From Bacillota bacterium (GTDB taxonomy: Bacteria > Bacillota > Clostridia > Lachnospirales > Lachnospiraceae): a DNA stretch of 24,347 nt. The notes under the pieces are model-generated. The model was not told where the DNA came from, made no database searches, and was given only the letters and a program-made list of their open reading frames with translations. Below, one piece after another: positions 6,910-14,042 of this stretch. The DNA lies in contig JAEWMT010000005.1 in assembly GCA_023393095.1 (NCBI GenBank), positions 1 through 24,347 of the forward strand. Direction: 5' to 3'. The position numbers and the translations under genes are program-made. Numbering within the stretch: position 1 is the stretch's first letter; each line of letters opens with the position of its first letter.

Positions 6910-7716
6910 TTGTCATCAATTCAAAAATCAATTCATCAAATAGCAGCCTTGGAGGAATTATCCCATAGGGAAACGGCTTTGAATAAAATTGCACCGAGTA
7001 TAAAGATAATCATTACATTCATTTATATCGTTGCAGTTGTATCTTTTCGAACAACTGATATCACCGGATTGATTATATTTGCTAGCTTCCCGGTATTTTT
7101 CATGTTAATTGGAGAGATACCGATAAAGCCTTTGTTTTTTCGCTGTATGGTAGCTTTGCCCTTTACATTTTTTGCGGGAATTTCGAATTTAATTCTTGAC
7201 CGCACCGTGATATTTAACATTGGTAAGTTTTCCGTTACAAAAGGGATGGTAACCTTCACGACCCTGCTTTTAAAAACCATTCTAACAGTTATGGCTGTGT
7301 TGATCTTAGTGGCTGCAACCAGCATGAATGATATAATCTATGCACTAATTGGCATGCATGTTCCCTCACTGATTGTAATTCAGATTATGATGATCTACCG
7401 ATATATGAGCGTTTTACTGAGGGAAGCTTCCCTGATGTATCATGCATATCTGCTGCGGGCTCCGAAGGAAAAGGGGATTCGACTGGTCGATATGGGATCA
7501 TTTCTTGGACAACTGATCCTTCGTAGTATTGACCGGGCAGAGAGAATCTATCAGTCAATGCTATGTAGGGGTTTTGAAGGAGGGATTGCCTTTGCAAAGA
7601 GAAAGGTTCCTGTTATAAAAAATTGTCTGATTATAATATTAGCTAGCATTGTAATCGTGTTTTTCAGAGTTGTAAATATTGGTGAAATCATCGGCAGATT
7701 AATTATGATGACATAA
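6910..7716 (+). CDS. larQ: Nickel ECF transporter transmembrane subunit (CbiQ/NikQ family)
   Basis: This 268-residue integral membrane protein is the T component that couples the ATPase to the LarMN substrate-binding part. It has about six hydrophobic segments (near 32-50, 52-70, 75-90, 112-132, 140-165 and 240-258). The cytoplasmic coupling helices typical of EcfT proteins lie between residues 165 and 235, with IYRYMSVLLREA and the late signature ERIYQSMLCRGFEGG. The apparent start is a TTG at 6910, reading SSIQKSIHQIAALEELS; GAGG at 6895-6898 is eleven bases upstream, a rather long gap, so translation may be weak. It follows larMN after a 157-bp tandem-repeat spacer and precedes the ATPase gene larO. 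Confidence 0.9.
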   Translation: MSSIQKSIHQIAALEELSHRETALNKIAPSIKIIITFIYIVAVVSFRTTDITGLIIFASFPVFFMLIGEIPIKPLFFRCMVALPFTFFAGISNLILDRTVIFNIGKFSVTKGMVTFTTLLLKTILTVMAVLILVAATSMNDIIYALIGMHVPSLIVIQIMMIYRYMSVLLREASLMYHAYLLRAPKEKGIRLVDMGSFLGQLILRSIDRAERIYQSMLCRGFEGGIAFAKRKVPVIKNCLIIILASIVIVFFRVVNIGEIIGRLIMMT

Positions 7717-7883
7717 TAGAACTGAACGCATACTATTTGATAAATAGTTTGGATAGCATAAGTCTTAATCGAATAACATAGTTCAAAAATAGCAATATTA
7801 ATTTCTTTACCTATATATTTATTCCTATACCTATATTAAGTTTTATGACACAACCAATTTAAAAATATGATGATAAGGATTTC

Positions 7884-8612
7884 ATGATGATTAATATAAA
7901 TCAAATCGATGTCAGCTATCAAAACGGACATCCTGCATTAAAAAATATGAGTTTACAAGTGAATAAAAATGAAACCGTAGGCCTCATTGGAGCAAATGGT
8001 GCCGGCAAATCAACATTAATTAAAACGATTGTTGGTATATTACTTCCTGAAAGTGGAAGTATAGAGATAGATGGACTGACAGTTACTAAGAGTAATCTAA
8101 GAAAAATTCGAGAAAGAGTAGGTGTGGTATTTCAAAATCCGGAGGATCAGCTGTTTATGTCCAATGTTTATGATGATATTGCTTTTGGTATTAGAAACAT
8201 GGGTTTTGATGAAGTAAATGTAGAGCAAAAAGTATCGAAGATTTTAAAGAATTTAGGAATAGAGAGACTAATAGAGCAGAACTCTTCTAAGCTTTCGGGA
8301 GGAGAACAAAGACTGGTTGCAATCGCGTCCGTTATGGTTATGGAACCGGGCTTTGTTATATTTGACGAACCTACCTCCTTTTTAGATCCGAAGACCAGAA
8401 GAAAACTGATTGGTCTGCTTAAGGGTTATTCAGTAACCAAATTGATAGCAACACATGATTTAGATATGGCGTTGGAGCTTTGTGACCGGGTGATTATACT
8501 AAAAGGAGGAGAGGTATTCCTTCAGGGAAATGCCAAAGAGGTACTTTCCAACCGGGAATGGATGGAAGCAGCAGAGCTTGAACTCCCATTCTGCTTACAG
8601 GGAATTCATTAA
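7884..8612 (+). CDS. larO: Nickel ECF transporter ATPase (CbiO/NikO family)
   Basis: This 242-residue ABC ATPase drives the LarMN-LarQ importer. All nucleotide-binding motifs are intact: Walker A GANGAGKST (36-44), Q-loop VVFQNPEDQLF (81-91), ABC signature LSGGEQ (137-142), Walker B FVIFDEPTSFLD (157-168) and H-loop ATHDLD (189-194). The NPEDQLF sequence after the Q-loop is typical of ECF-transporter ATPases. Two adjacent ATGs (7884 and 7887) follow AAGGA at 7875-7879; the second has the better spacing, so the protein may start one residue later. The stop codon lies only 3 bp from the stop codon of the convergent larE, leaving no room for a separate terminator. Confidence 0.92.
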   Translation: MMININQIDVSYQNGHPALKNMSLQVNKNETVGLIGANGAGKSTLIKTIVGILLPESGSIEIDGLTVTKSNLRKIRERVGVVFQNPEDQLFMSNVYDDIAFGIRNMGFDEVNVEQKVSKILKNLGIERLIEQNSSKLSGGEQRLVAIASVMVMEPGFVIFDEPTSFLDPKTRRKLIGLLKGYSVTKLIATHDLDMALELCDRVIILKGGEVFLQGNAKEVLSNREWMEAAELELPFCLQGIH

Positions 8613-8615
8613 TGG

Positions 8616-9464
8616 TTATTTGATATATACGTCCATACTCCCAGATCGGAAGCCTTCTAGGTCTAAGGTTATATAGAGAAAGCCTAACTCCTTTAATTTG
8701 CTTATAATACTGTCTTTACATTCCAGAAAATAAGAAAAGTCCTTTGGATCAATCTCGATACGAAGATTATCCTGGTGTAATCTCAAGCGAACATTATAAA
8801 AACCAAGCTTTCGTAGAAACTCCTCCCCTTGATCAATCCGGTCTAAAAGTACATAATCAAGACGGTTACCGTAGGGCAGCCTTGTGGCAAGGCAGGGAGC
8901 GGAGGGTTTGTTCGATGATGCAATTCCGAGTTCGGTTGCAAGGGAGCGAATCTGTTCCTTTGTTATCTGAAGCTCCAATAGCGGGCTGTGAATACCCAAC
9001 TCTTTAAGAGCTTTCATCCCAGGACGGTAGGCATCCAGATCGTCATAATTACTTCCGTCCGCATGGTAAGAATATCCTTCGTTATTGGCACAGGTTATCA
9101 GGGTTTGAAATAGTAGCTTCTTACAACGGTAACAGCGATCAATCGGATTATTCATGATTTCAGGATCTGCAAATTCATCGACCTGTATGATTTTATGTAT
9201 AGCTCCCATATTTGCTGCAATTTCACGTGCTGCATTAAGGTCTCCATGAGGATGGAGCTTTGTTTCGAAGGTTATTGCCAGAATAGGTTTCCCTGCCTGT
9301 TTTCCCAAGTCACAGGCAGCCTTAAGAAGCAGGCTGCTGTCAACACCTCCGGAAAAAGCGATGGCAATTCCTTCATTGATATGTGCATTAAGAAGGCGTT
9401 TTAGACGCTTTAGAACATCATAGTCCTTAAGATTTTCTCTAGTATTTTCGTTTGAATAATTCAT
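8616..9464 (-). CDS. larE: LarE, sulfur insertase of NPN cofactor synthesis
   Basis: LarE adenylates a carboxylate of the LarB product and installs sulfur to give the thioacid pincer arms. It belongs to the PP-loop ATPase family, seen in AFSGGVDSSLLLKA near the N-terminus. Further family motifs are TFETKLHPHGD, HADGSNYDDLDAYRPG and SPLLELQITKEQIR. Three cysteines stand out: the CYRC pair and the Cys of PSAPCLATRLPYG (115, 118 and 195 counting from the upstream ATG). This pattern marks the [4Fe-4S]-cluster LarE type, unlike the sacrificial single-Cys enzyme of Lactiplantibacillus. The start is placed at 9464, where GGAG lies six to seven bases upstream; the in-frame ATG at 9476 overlaps that site. 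It is downstream of larC on the same strand. Confidence 0.93.
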   Translation of the reverse strand: MNYSNENTRENLKDYDVLKRLKRLLNAHINEGIAIAFSGGVDSSLLLKAACDLGKQAGKPILAITFETKLHPHGDLNAAREIAANMGAIHKIIQVDEFADPEIMNNPIDRCYRCKKLLFQTLITCANNEGYSYHADGSNYDDLDAYRPGMKALKELGIHSPLLELQITKEQIRSLATELGIASSNKPSAPCLATRLPYGNRLDYVLLDRIDQGEEFLRKLGFYNVRLRLHQDNLRIEIDPKDFSYFLECKDSIISKLKELGFLYITLDLEGFRSGSMDVYIK

Positions 9465-9504
9465 ATAAATCTCCATTCTGATGATAAATAGCGTAATTTG
9501 GGCA

Positions 9505-9584
9505 ATGTAATGAGATGAATATTTGTGTATATATATTCATCTGCACTTGCCTTACCTTCAAGATTTTTGACTTTTGACACCCTA
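9505..9584. repeat. Hairpin repeat of the AGGGTGT family, partial copy
   Basis: GATGAATAT (9514-9522) pairs perfectly with ATATTCATC (9533-9541). The right side, GATTTTTGACTTTTGACACCCT, closely matches the right end of the 20382-20478 repeat, and the left half (GTAATGAGATGAATATTTGTG) matches the left half there. No clear left terminal repeat is present. It lies between larC and larE and could affect how much transcript continues into larE. Confidence 0.65.
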
Positions 9585-9630
9585 ATCGAAGTACAACATA
9601 ATTAAGTTCAATACTGAAAATTGTCTATGA

Positions 9631-10926
9631 CTATTGATATGAGTTCTGAACCAGGCGGTACATGGTCATATAATCAAGGCCACAATTTTGACAAAGTACC
9701 TTAATGCTTTCATATTCCGGATATACAAAGGTATTACCCTGATAGGTGCAAATTTTTACAAAAGCATCTCCGTAAGAAGTTGCAATTTTCTTTTGCTCCC
9801 GGAAAAGTATGGAACGTAATGTCTCATGTTTACGAATGCCAATGGTAGTCGTATGGGTAAATATGATACCTTCGAGCTTTGCAATATCCTCTTCGCTACA
9901 TAATACACCAAGTAGATAAGCAGGGCGGTTTTTCTTCATATAAATCGGCGTATAATATACATCCTTTGCTCCGTTTTGAAACAGCAGCTCCATAGTTAGG
10001 GACAATGCCTCTCCGGGGCAGTCATCCAAATTAGCTTCCAGTACCCAGACCTTATCCTGAAGTGTATCTTCAGCAACAGAAGAGGATTCTTCAATTAACA
10101 TTGCGCGCAGAATTCCGGATGAACCGGCATAATTTCTTTTACCGGCACCAAGACCTATTTTAAGAATCTTCATTTCCTTAGGTAGAGTATCACTGGTTTT
10201 TATTGCAGCTACAACAGCAGCGCCGGTAGGTGTTACCAGTTCGCCTTTTACATTTGTAATATGTAATGGCAGTTGATGATCGGCAGCAATGTTGGCAACT
10301 GCCGGAACCGGTACCGGGAGAAGCCCGTGCTGGCATTCAATCTGGCCAGTTCCCTCATAAAGTTCGGATACAATTACCTGAGTAATACTAAGATTATCAA
10401 GGCAGATTGCAGTTGCAACAATATCGACGATGGAATCAACTGCACCGACCTCATGAAAATGTACCTCATCAATAGACTTAGCATGAGCCTTCGCTTCGGC
10501 AATCGCTACGATATGAAAGATTTTTTTTGCAATTGTTTTGGCATTTGGGCTGATATTAGACTGCTCAATTATTGTATTAATATCCTTAAGATTACGGTGT
10601 TGGTGGTGCCCAAGCCGCAGATGAGCTTCTGAGTTATCTATTTTCGATTCACTAGGAATATCATGGTTATGGTGATCCTCATGATAGTGGCTATCAGTGT
10701 GATTATGTCCGTGTATAACATCTCTATCCAAAATAACATTGAAATCGCAGGCATCAATGCTATTTTTACTTCTTCGTCCAATCTGTAGCTTATAACCTTC
10801 AACCTTCAGGCTGCTAAGGCCTTCCAGTAATATCTGCTGATCAGCGCCTAAATCCAGTAGAGCAGCAACTGTCATATCCCCACTGATCCCTGAGTAGCAT
10901 TCTAAATATAATATATTTTCCTTCAT
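9631..10926 (-). CDS. larC: LarC, nickel insertion protein of NPN cofactor synthesis
   Basis: LarC is a CTP-dependent cyclometallase that inserts nickel into the thiolated pincer precursor. The 431-residue protein starts with the family's CYSGISGDMTVAALLDLGA and has a histidine-rich stretch at about 72-110 (HGHNHTDSHYHEDHHNH, then GHHQH) suited to nickel handling. HFHEVGAVDSIVDIVATA, GLLPVPVPAV and TPTGAAVVAAI complete the LarC1 half. The LarC2 half follows in the same frame (VWVLEANLDDCPGE, YMKKNRPAYLLGVL, TTTIGIRKHETLR). In Lactiplantibacillus plantarum the two halves are joined by programmed frameshifting; here they are one uninterrupted ORF. The ATG at 10926 has a weak upstream site (AAAGCGGG). 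larE lies 166 bp downstream on the same strand. Confidence 0.94.
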   Translation of the reverse strand: MKENILYLECYSGISGDMTVAALLDLGADQQILLEGLSSLKVEGYKLQIGRRSKNSIDACDFNVILDRDVIHGHNHTDSHYHEDHHNHDIPSESKIDNSEAHLRLGHHQHRNLKDINTIIEQSNISPNAKTIAKKIFHIVAIAEAKAHAKSIDEVHFHEVGAVDSIVDIVATAICLDNLSITQVIVSELYEGTGQIECQHGLLPVPVPAVANIAADHQLPLHITNVKGELVTPTGAAVVAAIKTSDTLPKEMKILKIGLGAGKRNYAGSSGILRAMLIEESSSVAEDTLQDKVWVLEANLDDCPGEALSLTMELLFQNGAKDVYYTPIYMKKNRPAYLLGVLCSEEDIAKLEGIIFTHTTTIGIRKHETLRSILFREQKKIATSYGDAFVKICTYQGNTFVYPEYESIKVLCQNCGLDYMTMYRLVQNSYQ

Positions 10927-11133
10927 ATGGTTTTCCCGCTTTCAAGTTAATAAATTATCTATTATAATTATTTTATTAATATTTTTAGCCATAAGATTAT
11001 TAATATAATGTAGTAATTATAACATTATGCATGGATTATAGTAAACAGTTGAATTCATGATACAATTGAATTTATATATGAATAACCTTATTATATAAAT
11101 AGTAAAAAGCCAAATTAAAATATATTATAAGAT

Positions 11134-11149
11134 AGTTTCGCATTACCTA
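11134..11149. repeat. Solo end of the TAGGTAATTGCG element family
   Basis: AGTTTCGCATTACCTA differs from the perfect right terminal repeat of the 168-bp element by a single missing A, and the preceding bases (attataag) resemble the element's inner end. No matching left end was found upstream, so this is a remnant. It sits just before the GrpB-family gene. Confidence 0.6.
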
Positions 11150-11178
11150 ATATGAATTTATATGAGAGGAATGTCCTG

Positions 11179-11760
11179 ATGAATAAAGAATTATCCGAAA
11201 TGACCTTAGAAGAACTGTGGGAGTTATTTCCCATTATATTGAAGAAGTATAATCCAGATTATAAACACTGGTATAAAATTGAAGAAACAGATCTAAAATA
11301 CCATCTAGGTGATAACATTCATAGAATCAGTCATATAGGCAGCACAGCAGTTGAAGGCTTAATTGCAAAACCTATCGTGGATATTTTATTAGAGGCAGAT
11401 AATAGCTGTAACATAATATGGATTAAAAAGACTATCATGGAACTTGGGTGGATTTTGATGTCCTCGAAAGAGGAGCCGGATATGAATATGTCATTTAATA
11501 AAGGATATACGTCAAAGGGCTTCGCTGAAAAAGTATATCATCTACATGTACGGTATTACGGTGATTGGGATGAACTTTACTTTCGTGATTATTTAAGAGA
11601 ATATCAGGATTCTAGAAAAGAGTATGAAAAACTGAAGTTGAATATCTGGAAAACTTATGAACATAACCGGGATGGATATACTCAGGCCAAGTCGGAATTA
11701 GTTAAGAAATACTCGGCGCTGGCCAGAGAAAGCTATCAGGGAAGATACCTACCGACATAG
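11179..11760 (+). CDS. GrpB family protein (UPF0157, nucleotidyltransferase-like)
   Basis: This soluble protein of about 193 residues belongs to the GrpB/UPF0157 family, which has a nucleotidyltransferase fold. Diagnostic sequences are the N-terminal LEELWELFPIILKKYNPDYK, the core HIGSTAVEGLIAKPIVDILLE, and the C-terminal HLHVRYYGDWDELYFRDYLREY. The biochemical function of the family is not established; some members are linked to glutamate-rich or CoaE-fused proteins. The ATG at 11179 is preferred over 11152 because GAGAGGA lies eight bases before it and the encoded start (MNKELSEMTLEELW) fits the family. The gene stands alone: larC diverges upstream and a hairpin repeat lies downstream. Confidence 0.85.
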   Translation: MNKELSEMTLEELWELFPIILKKYNPDYKHWYKIEETDLKYHLGDNIHRISHIGSTAVEGLIAKPIVDILLEADNSCNIIWIKKTIMELGWILMSSKEEPDMNMSFNKGYTSKGFAEKVYHLHVRYYGDWDELYFRDYLREYQDSRKEYEKLKLNIWKTYEHNRDGYTQAKSELVKKYSALARESYQGRYLPT

Positions 11761-11906
11761 ATTTAATAAATTTTAAAATTGGTATGTATACCAGATAGAA
11801 ACATACAAAAAAAATAACAATTATGTATAACATATATCAAGCATTTCGAAAAACAGATGAATCAGCACCTCTAGTGTATTTCTTATAGCAATTAATATTA
11901 TTGATC

Positions 11907-11991
11907 CGGGAGTTATAAGTCATCTGTTAGGTAAATAAATGATTATGCGCTTATATTCATCTCTTTACACAGATAAGACTTATAACACCCG
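11907..11991. repeat. 85-bp hairpin repeat between convergent genes
   Basis: CGGGAGTTATAAGTCATCTGT (left end) pairs with ACAGATAAGACTTATAACAC and the following CCG at the right end, with few mismatches. The interior read on the minus strand (GAGATGAATATAAGCGCATA) resembles the interior of the 9505 and 20382 repeats, suggesting one family in opposite orientation. It sits between the stop codons of two converging genes and probably also serves as a transcription barrier, although no T-run follows. Confidence 0.65.
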
Positions 11992-11997
11992 AACAAA

Positions 11998-12276
11998 TTA
12001 TTTACCAGCTAATACATCCAAACACTCGGGATGTTCCTCAAACCATTTTACAGCATAACTGCAGGTTGGTTTTGCCTTGAGCTGGTTCTCACGAAGCTGT
12101 GTTACAACTTCTTCCATTAATTTTCCCGCTATACCCTGTCCGCGAAGTGAGCCATCTACATAAGTATGATCAATGTTAACAATACCATCACTAACTTTCG
12201 GAAAGGTTACAACTGCCGTCATATGATTGTTTTCATCATTTAAGTAAATCTTATTCTGTTCATGAATAAAATTCAT
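11998..12276 (-). CDS. Small GNAT-family N-acetyltransferase (YjdJ-like)
   Basis: A 92-residue single-domain protein of the short GNAT-like family (COG2388 type). The acetyl-CoA-binding motif A is visible as HTYVDGSLRGQGIAGKLMEEVV, with the R/Q-x-x-G-x-G/A loop GQGIAGK. The C-terminal KAKPTCSYAVKWFEEHPE is also typical; its cysteine is conserved in these small acyltransferases. The substrate is unknown. The ATG at 12276 is preferred to an in-frame GTG at 12285 because AAGGAG then lies eight bases upstream. The gene converges with the GrpB gene and is followed, on its upstream side, by a ferredoxin gene in the same direction. Confidence 0.87.
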   Translation of the reverse strand: MNFIHEQNKIYLNDENNHMTAVVTFPKVSDGIVNIDHTYVDGSLRGQGIAGKLMEEVVTQLRENQLKAKPTCSYAVKWFEEHPECLDVLAGK

Positions 12277-12337
12277 AAAGATCACTCCTTATTATAAGGT
12301 GATTTACCTTAATTTTTTAATGAAAGTATATCATATG

Positions 12338-12529
12338 CTATTCTTTTAAGTCAATGACGCTGACAGGGCAACCATCCCTTGCTTCTTCGGCTTGCTTCAG
12401 ATTTTTTTCGGGAATATCTCCATCAATCGCCTGGGAAACATCATTTTCATTATAACTGAATACCTCCGGACATACATCGATGCATAAACCGCAGCTTATG
12501 CAGCCGTCCTGATCCACTGATGCCTTCAT
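12338..12529 (-). CDS. 4Fe-4S ferredoxin
   Basis: A 63-residue soluble electron carrier of the single-cluster ferredoxin type. Cluster ligands are visible as Cys10, Cys13 and Cys16 (CISCGLC) plus the distal Cys54 in DGCPVSVI. Cys20 (VCPEVF) is additional and might form a disulfide or a second partial site. The acidic sequence (many Asp and Glu) is normal for such proteins. AAGGAG lies eight bases before the ATG. It lies upstream of the GNAT gene in the same direction, 61 bp away, so the two may share a transcript. Redox partners cannot be told from the neighbourhood. Confidence 0.93.
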   Translation of the reverse strand: MKASVDQDGCISCGLCIDVCPEVFSYNENDVSQAIDGDIPEKNLKQAEEARDGCPVSVIDLKE

Positions 12530-12558
12530 ACTATAGCTCCTTTCAATAATTAATGATT

Positions 12559-12597
12559 TAGATAATTACAAAGACTATATAGTTTCATAATTACCTA
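12559..12597. mobile_element. 39-bp minimal inverted-repeat element with target duplication
   Basis: The left end TAGATAATTACAAAGACT and right end AGTTTCATAATTACCTA match the two terminal repeats of the 168-bp elements, but they abut with only two or three bases between them. The element is flanked by the direct repeat ATTAATGATT at 12549-12558 and 12598-12607 (eleven bases if the shared A is counted). It is therefore an insertion of two ends with no core, or an internal deletion of a longer copy. It lies in the promoter region of the ferredoxin gene. Confidence 0.8.
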
Positions 12598-12661
12598 ATT
12601 AATGATTCCAAAATAAGAGAAACTAGATATATTATTCTTTTATTAACATTATTTTATTCCT

Positions 12662-13141
12662 TCATTCTAAGGTTTTCAATTTCTGATATTCAATATATGT
12701 TAAAACTATTATAAAGATATCAAATATGGTAAGTATAATCATAAACAAGGATGGAGTAATAATATAGCGGTAAATTTGATAAATGATAAATAGAGTAATG
12801 AAAATAATTGAGAGGGGATATGCCCATGTATATTTTTTCCAAAGTAAAAATATAATTAGACATTTAATCAATCCATGAGAAAAGAGATAGATAATCCCAA
12901 AACTCTGAGCATCAATTGAAAAATGTTCTGCTAAGGATAACAAGGCATTGGCTACATAATCTTTCGGATCCTCTAAAAGCTCATGCTGAGTCAGTATAGC
13001 TGCTAATTTATGAATTCTTAAGGGATTAAGATAAATTAATAAAAAACCACCGAGTATTTCCAAGAGTCCGTCGATCCCTTTAATCAATAAACCAACTTGA
13101 AAACCGATATGAATATATTTACTACTCCTGATATCAGACAT
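12662..13141 (-). CDS. DUF2127 family membrane protein
   Basis: A 159-residue membrane protein recognised as DUF2127. It begins with a short polar stretch and then IGFQVGLLIKGIDGLLEILGGFLLIYLNP, the first helix with the family's characteristic Lys-Gly-x-x-Gly. Three more hydrophobic segments follow (about 83-98, 105-125 and 130-150), and the C-terminus is basic. The middle loop (about 43-80) is amphipathic. Members of this family have no proven function. The start at 13141 has AAGGTGG about ten bases upstream. No neighbour points to a partner; the ferredoxin gene lies downstream past a mobile-element remnant. Confidence 0.82.
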   Translation of the reverse strand: MSDIRSSKYIHIGFQVGLLIKGIDGLLEILGGFLLIYLNPLRIHKLAAILTQHELLEDPKDYVANALLSLAEHFSIDAQSFGIIYLFSHGLIKCLIIFLLWKKYTWAYPLSIIFITLFIIYQIYRYIITPSLFMIILTIFDIFIIVLTYIEYQKLKTLE

Positions 13142-13386
13142 ATTATGAGATCCACCTTCAATATAATCATAATAAAATAATCGAGCTTTCTTAGTATGTC
13201 TTCTGCAATACTACTTATACCGAAAGACTACTGAATAATTATCTGATATATATTATAAGTTGGAGCTAATAAAAATCTTTATGTTATCACTGATTAAGAA
13301 AGTAAAAGTGTTTCTAAATAATTTCTGCTATGGTATACTGTAGGATAAAGAGATAAACTAAAAGTTGACGAAAGGTTGCTGATCTG

Positions 13387-13953
13387 ATGACAACAAAAGA
13401 AGTCTGGAAGCCTGGAAATATGCTGTATCCAATCCCGGCAGTTATGGTGAGCTGCGGCAAAACAGAGGAAAAACCAAATATTATTACCGTAGCATGGGCA
13501 GGAACCGTGTGCAGCAATCCTGCTATGGTATCCATTTCAATACGTAAGGAACGATATTCCTATGATTTGATTAAGGAGAGCAGGGAATTTGTAATTAATC
13601 TCGTAACAAAGGAACTGGTAAGAAAAGCTGATTATTGTGGTGTAAAATCGGGCAGGGATATAGATAAATTTGATAAAATGAAACTTTCACCTGTCAAAGC
13701 ACAGAAGGTATCGGCTCCAATAATTGAGGAAAGTCCTGTCAATATTGAATGTGTTGTTAAGGATATTCTGCCTCTTGGTACTCATGATATGTTTTTGGCA
13801 GAAGTAGTAAGTGTATCAGTAGATAAGAGATTAATTGATAAAAAAGGTAAGTTTCATCTAAATCAATCTGGGTTGATTGTATATTCCCATGGAGAATATT
13901 ATGGATTAGGTGAATATCTGGGTAAATTCGGGTATTCTGTAAAGAAAAAATAG
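13387..13953 (+). CDS. Flavin reductase family protein (flavoredoxin-like)
   Basis: A 188-residue FMN-binding split-barrel protein of the flavin reductase/flavoredoxin family. The N-terminal part has the typical PAVMVSCG and NIITVAWAGTVCSNPAMVSISIRKERYSYDLI, where the flavin phosphate and isoalloxazine contacts usually lie, followed by SREFVINL and DYCGVKSGRDIDKFD. The C-terminal half includes SPVNIECVV, HDMFLAEVV and HGEYYGLGE. Such proteins reduce free flavins or carry electrons in anaerobes. It has a weak AAAGG site eleven bases before the ATG. It is a single gene closed by a strong hairpin terminator. The partner is unknown. Confidence 0.9.
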   Translation: MTTKEVWKPGNMLYPIPAVMVSCGKTEEKPNIITVAWAGTVCSNPAMVSISIRKERYSYDLIKESREFVINLVTKELVRKADYCGVKSGRDIDKFDKMKLSPVKAQKVSAPIIEESPVNIECVVKDILPLGTHDMFLAEVVSVSVDKRLIDKKGKFHLNQSGLIVYSHGEYYGLGEYLGKFGYSVKKK

Positions 13954-13965
13954 CGATACCTTATT

Positions 13966-14030
13966 AGGGATTGGGTATCATAAGTCAATGATTTACATGA
14001 ATCTGACTTATGATGCCCAATCCTTTTTAT
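13966..14030 (+). terminator. Long-stem terminator between convergent genes
   Basis: GGATTGGGTATCATAAGTC (13968-13986) and GACTTATGATGCCCAATCC (14005-14023) form a 19-bp stem with a single G-U pair, followed by TTTTT. It ends the flavin reductase transcript and, read from the other strand, also shields the metallophosphoesterase gene. The CATAAGTC/GACTTATG core resembles the ends of the 11907 repeat. Confidence 0.88.
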
Positions 14031-14042
14031 TTGATGTATAAT

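Noticed and set aside
10273..10632. 119-codon plus-strand ORF
   Set aside because: It is antisense inside larC, whose protein has clear family motifs; no start signal is seen.
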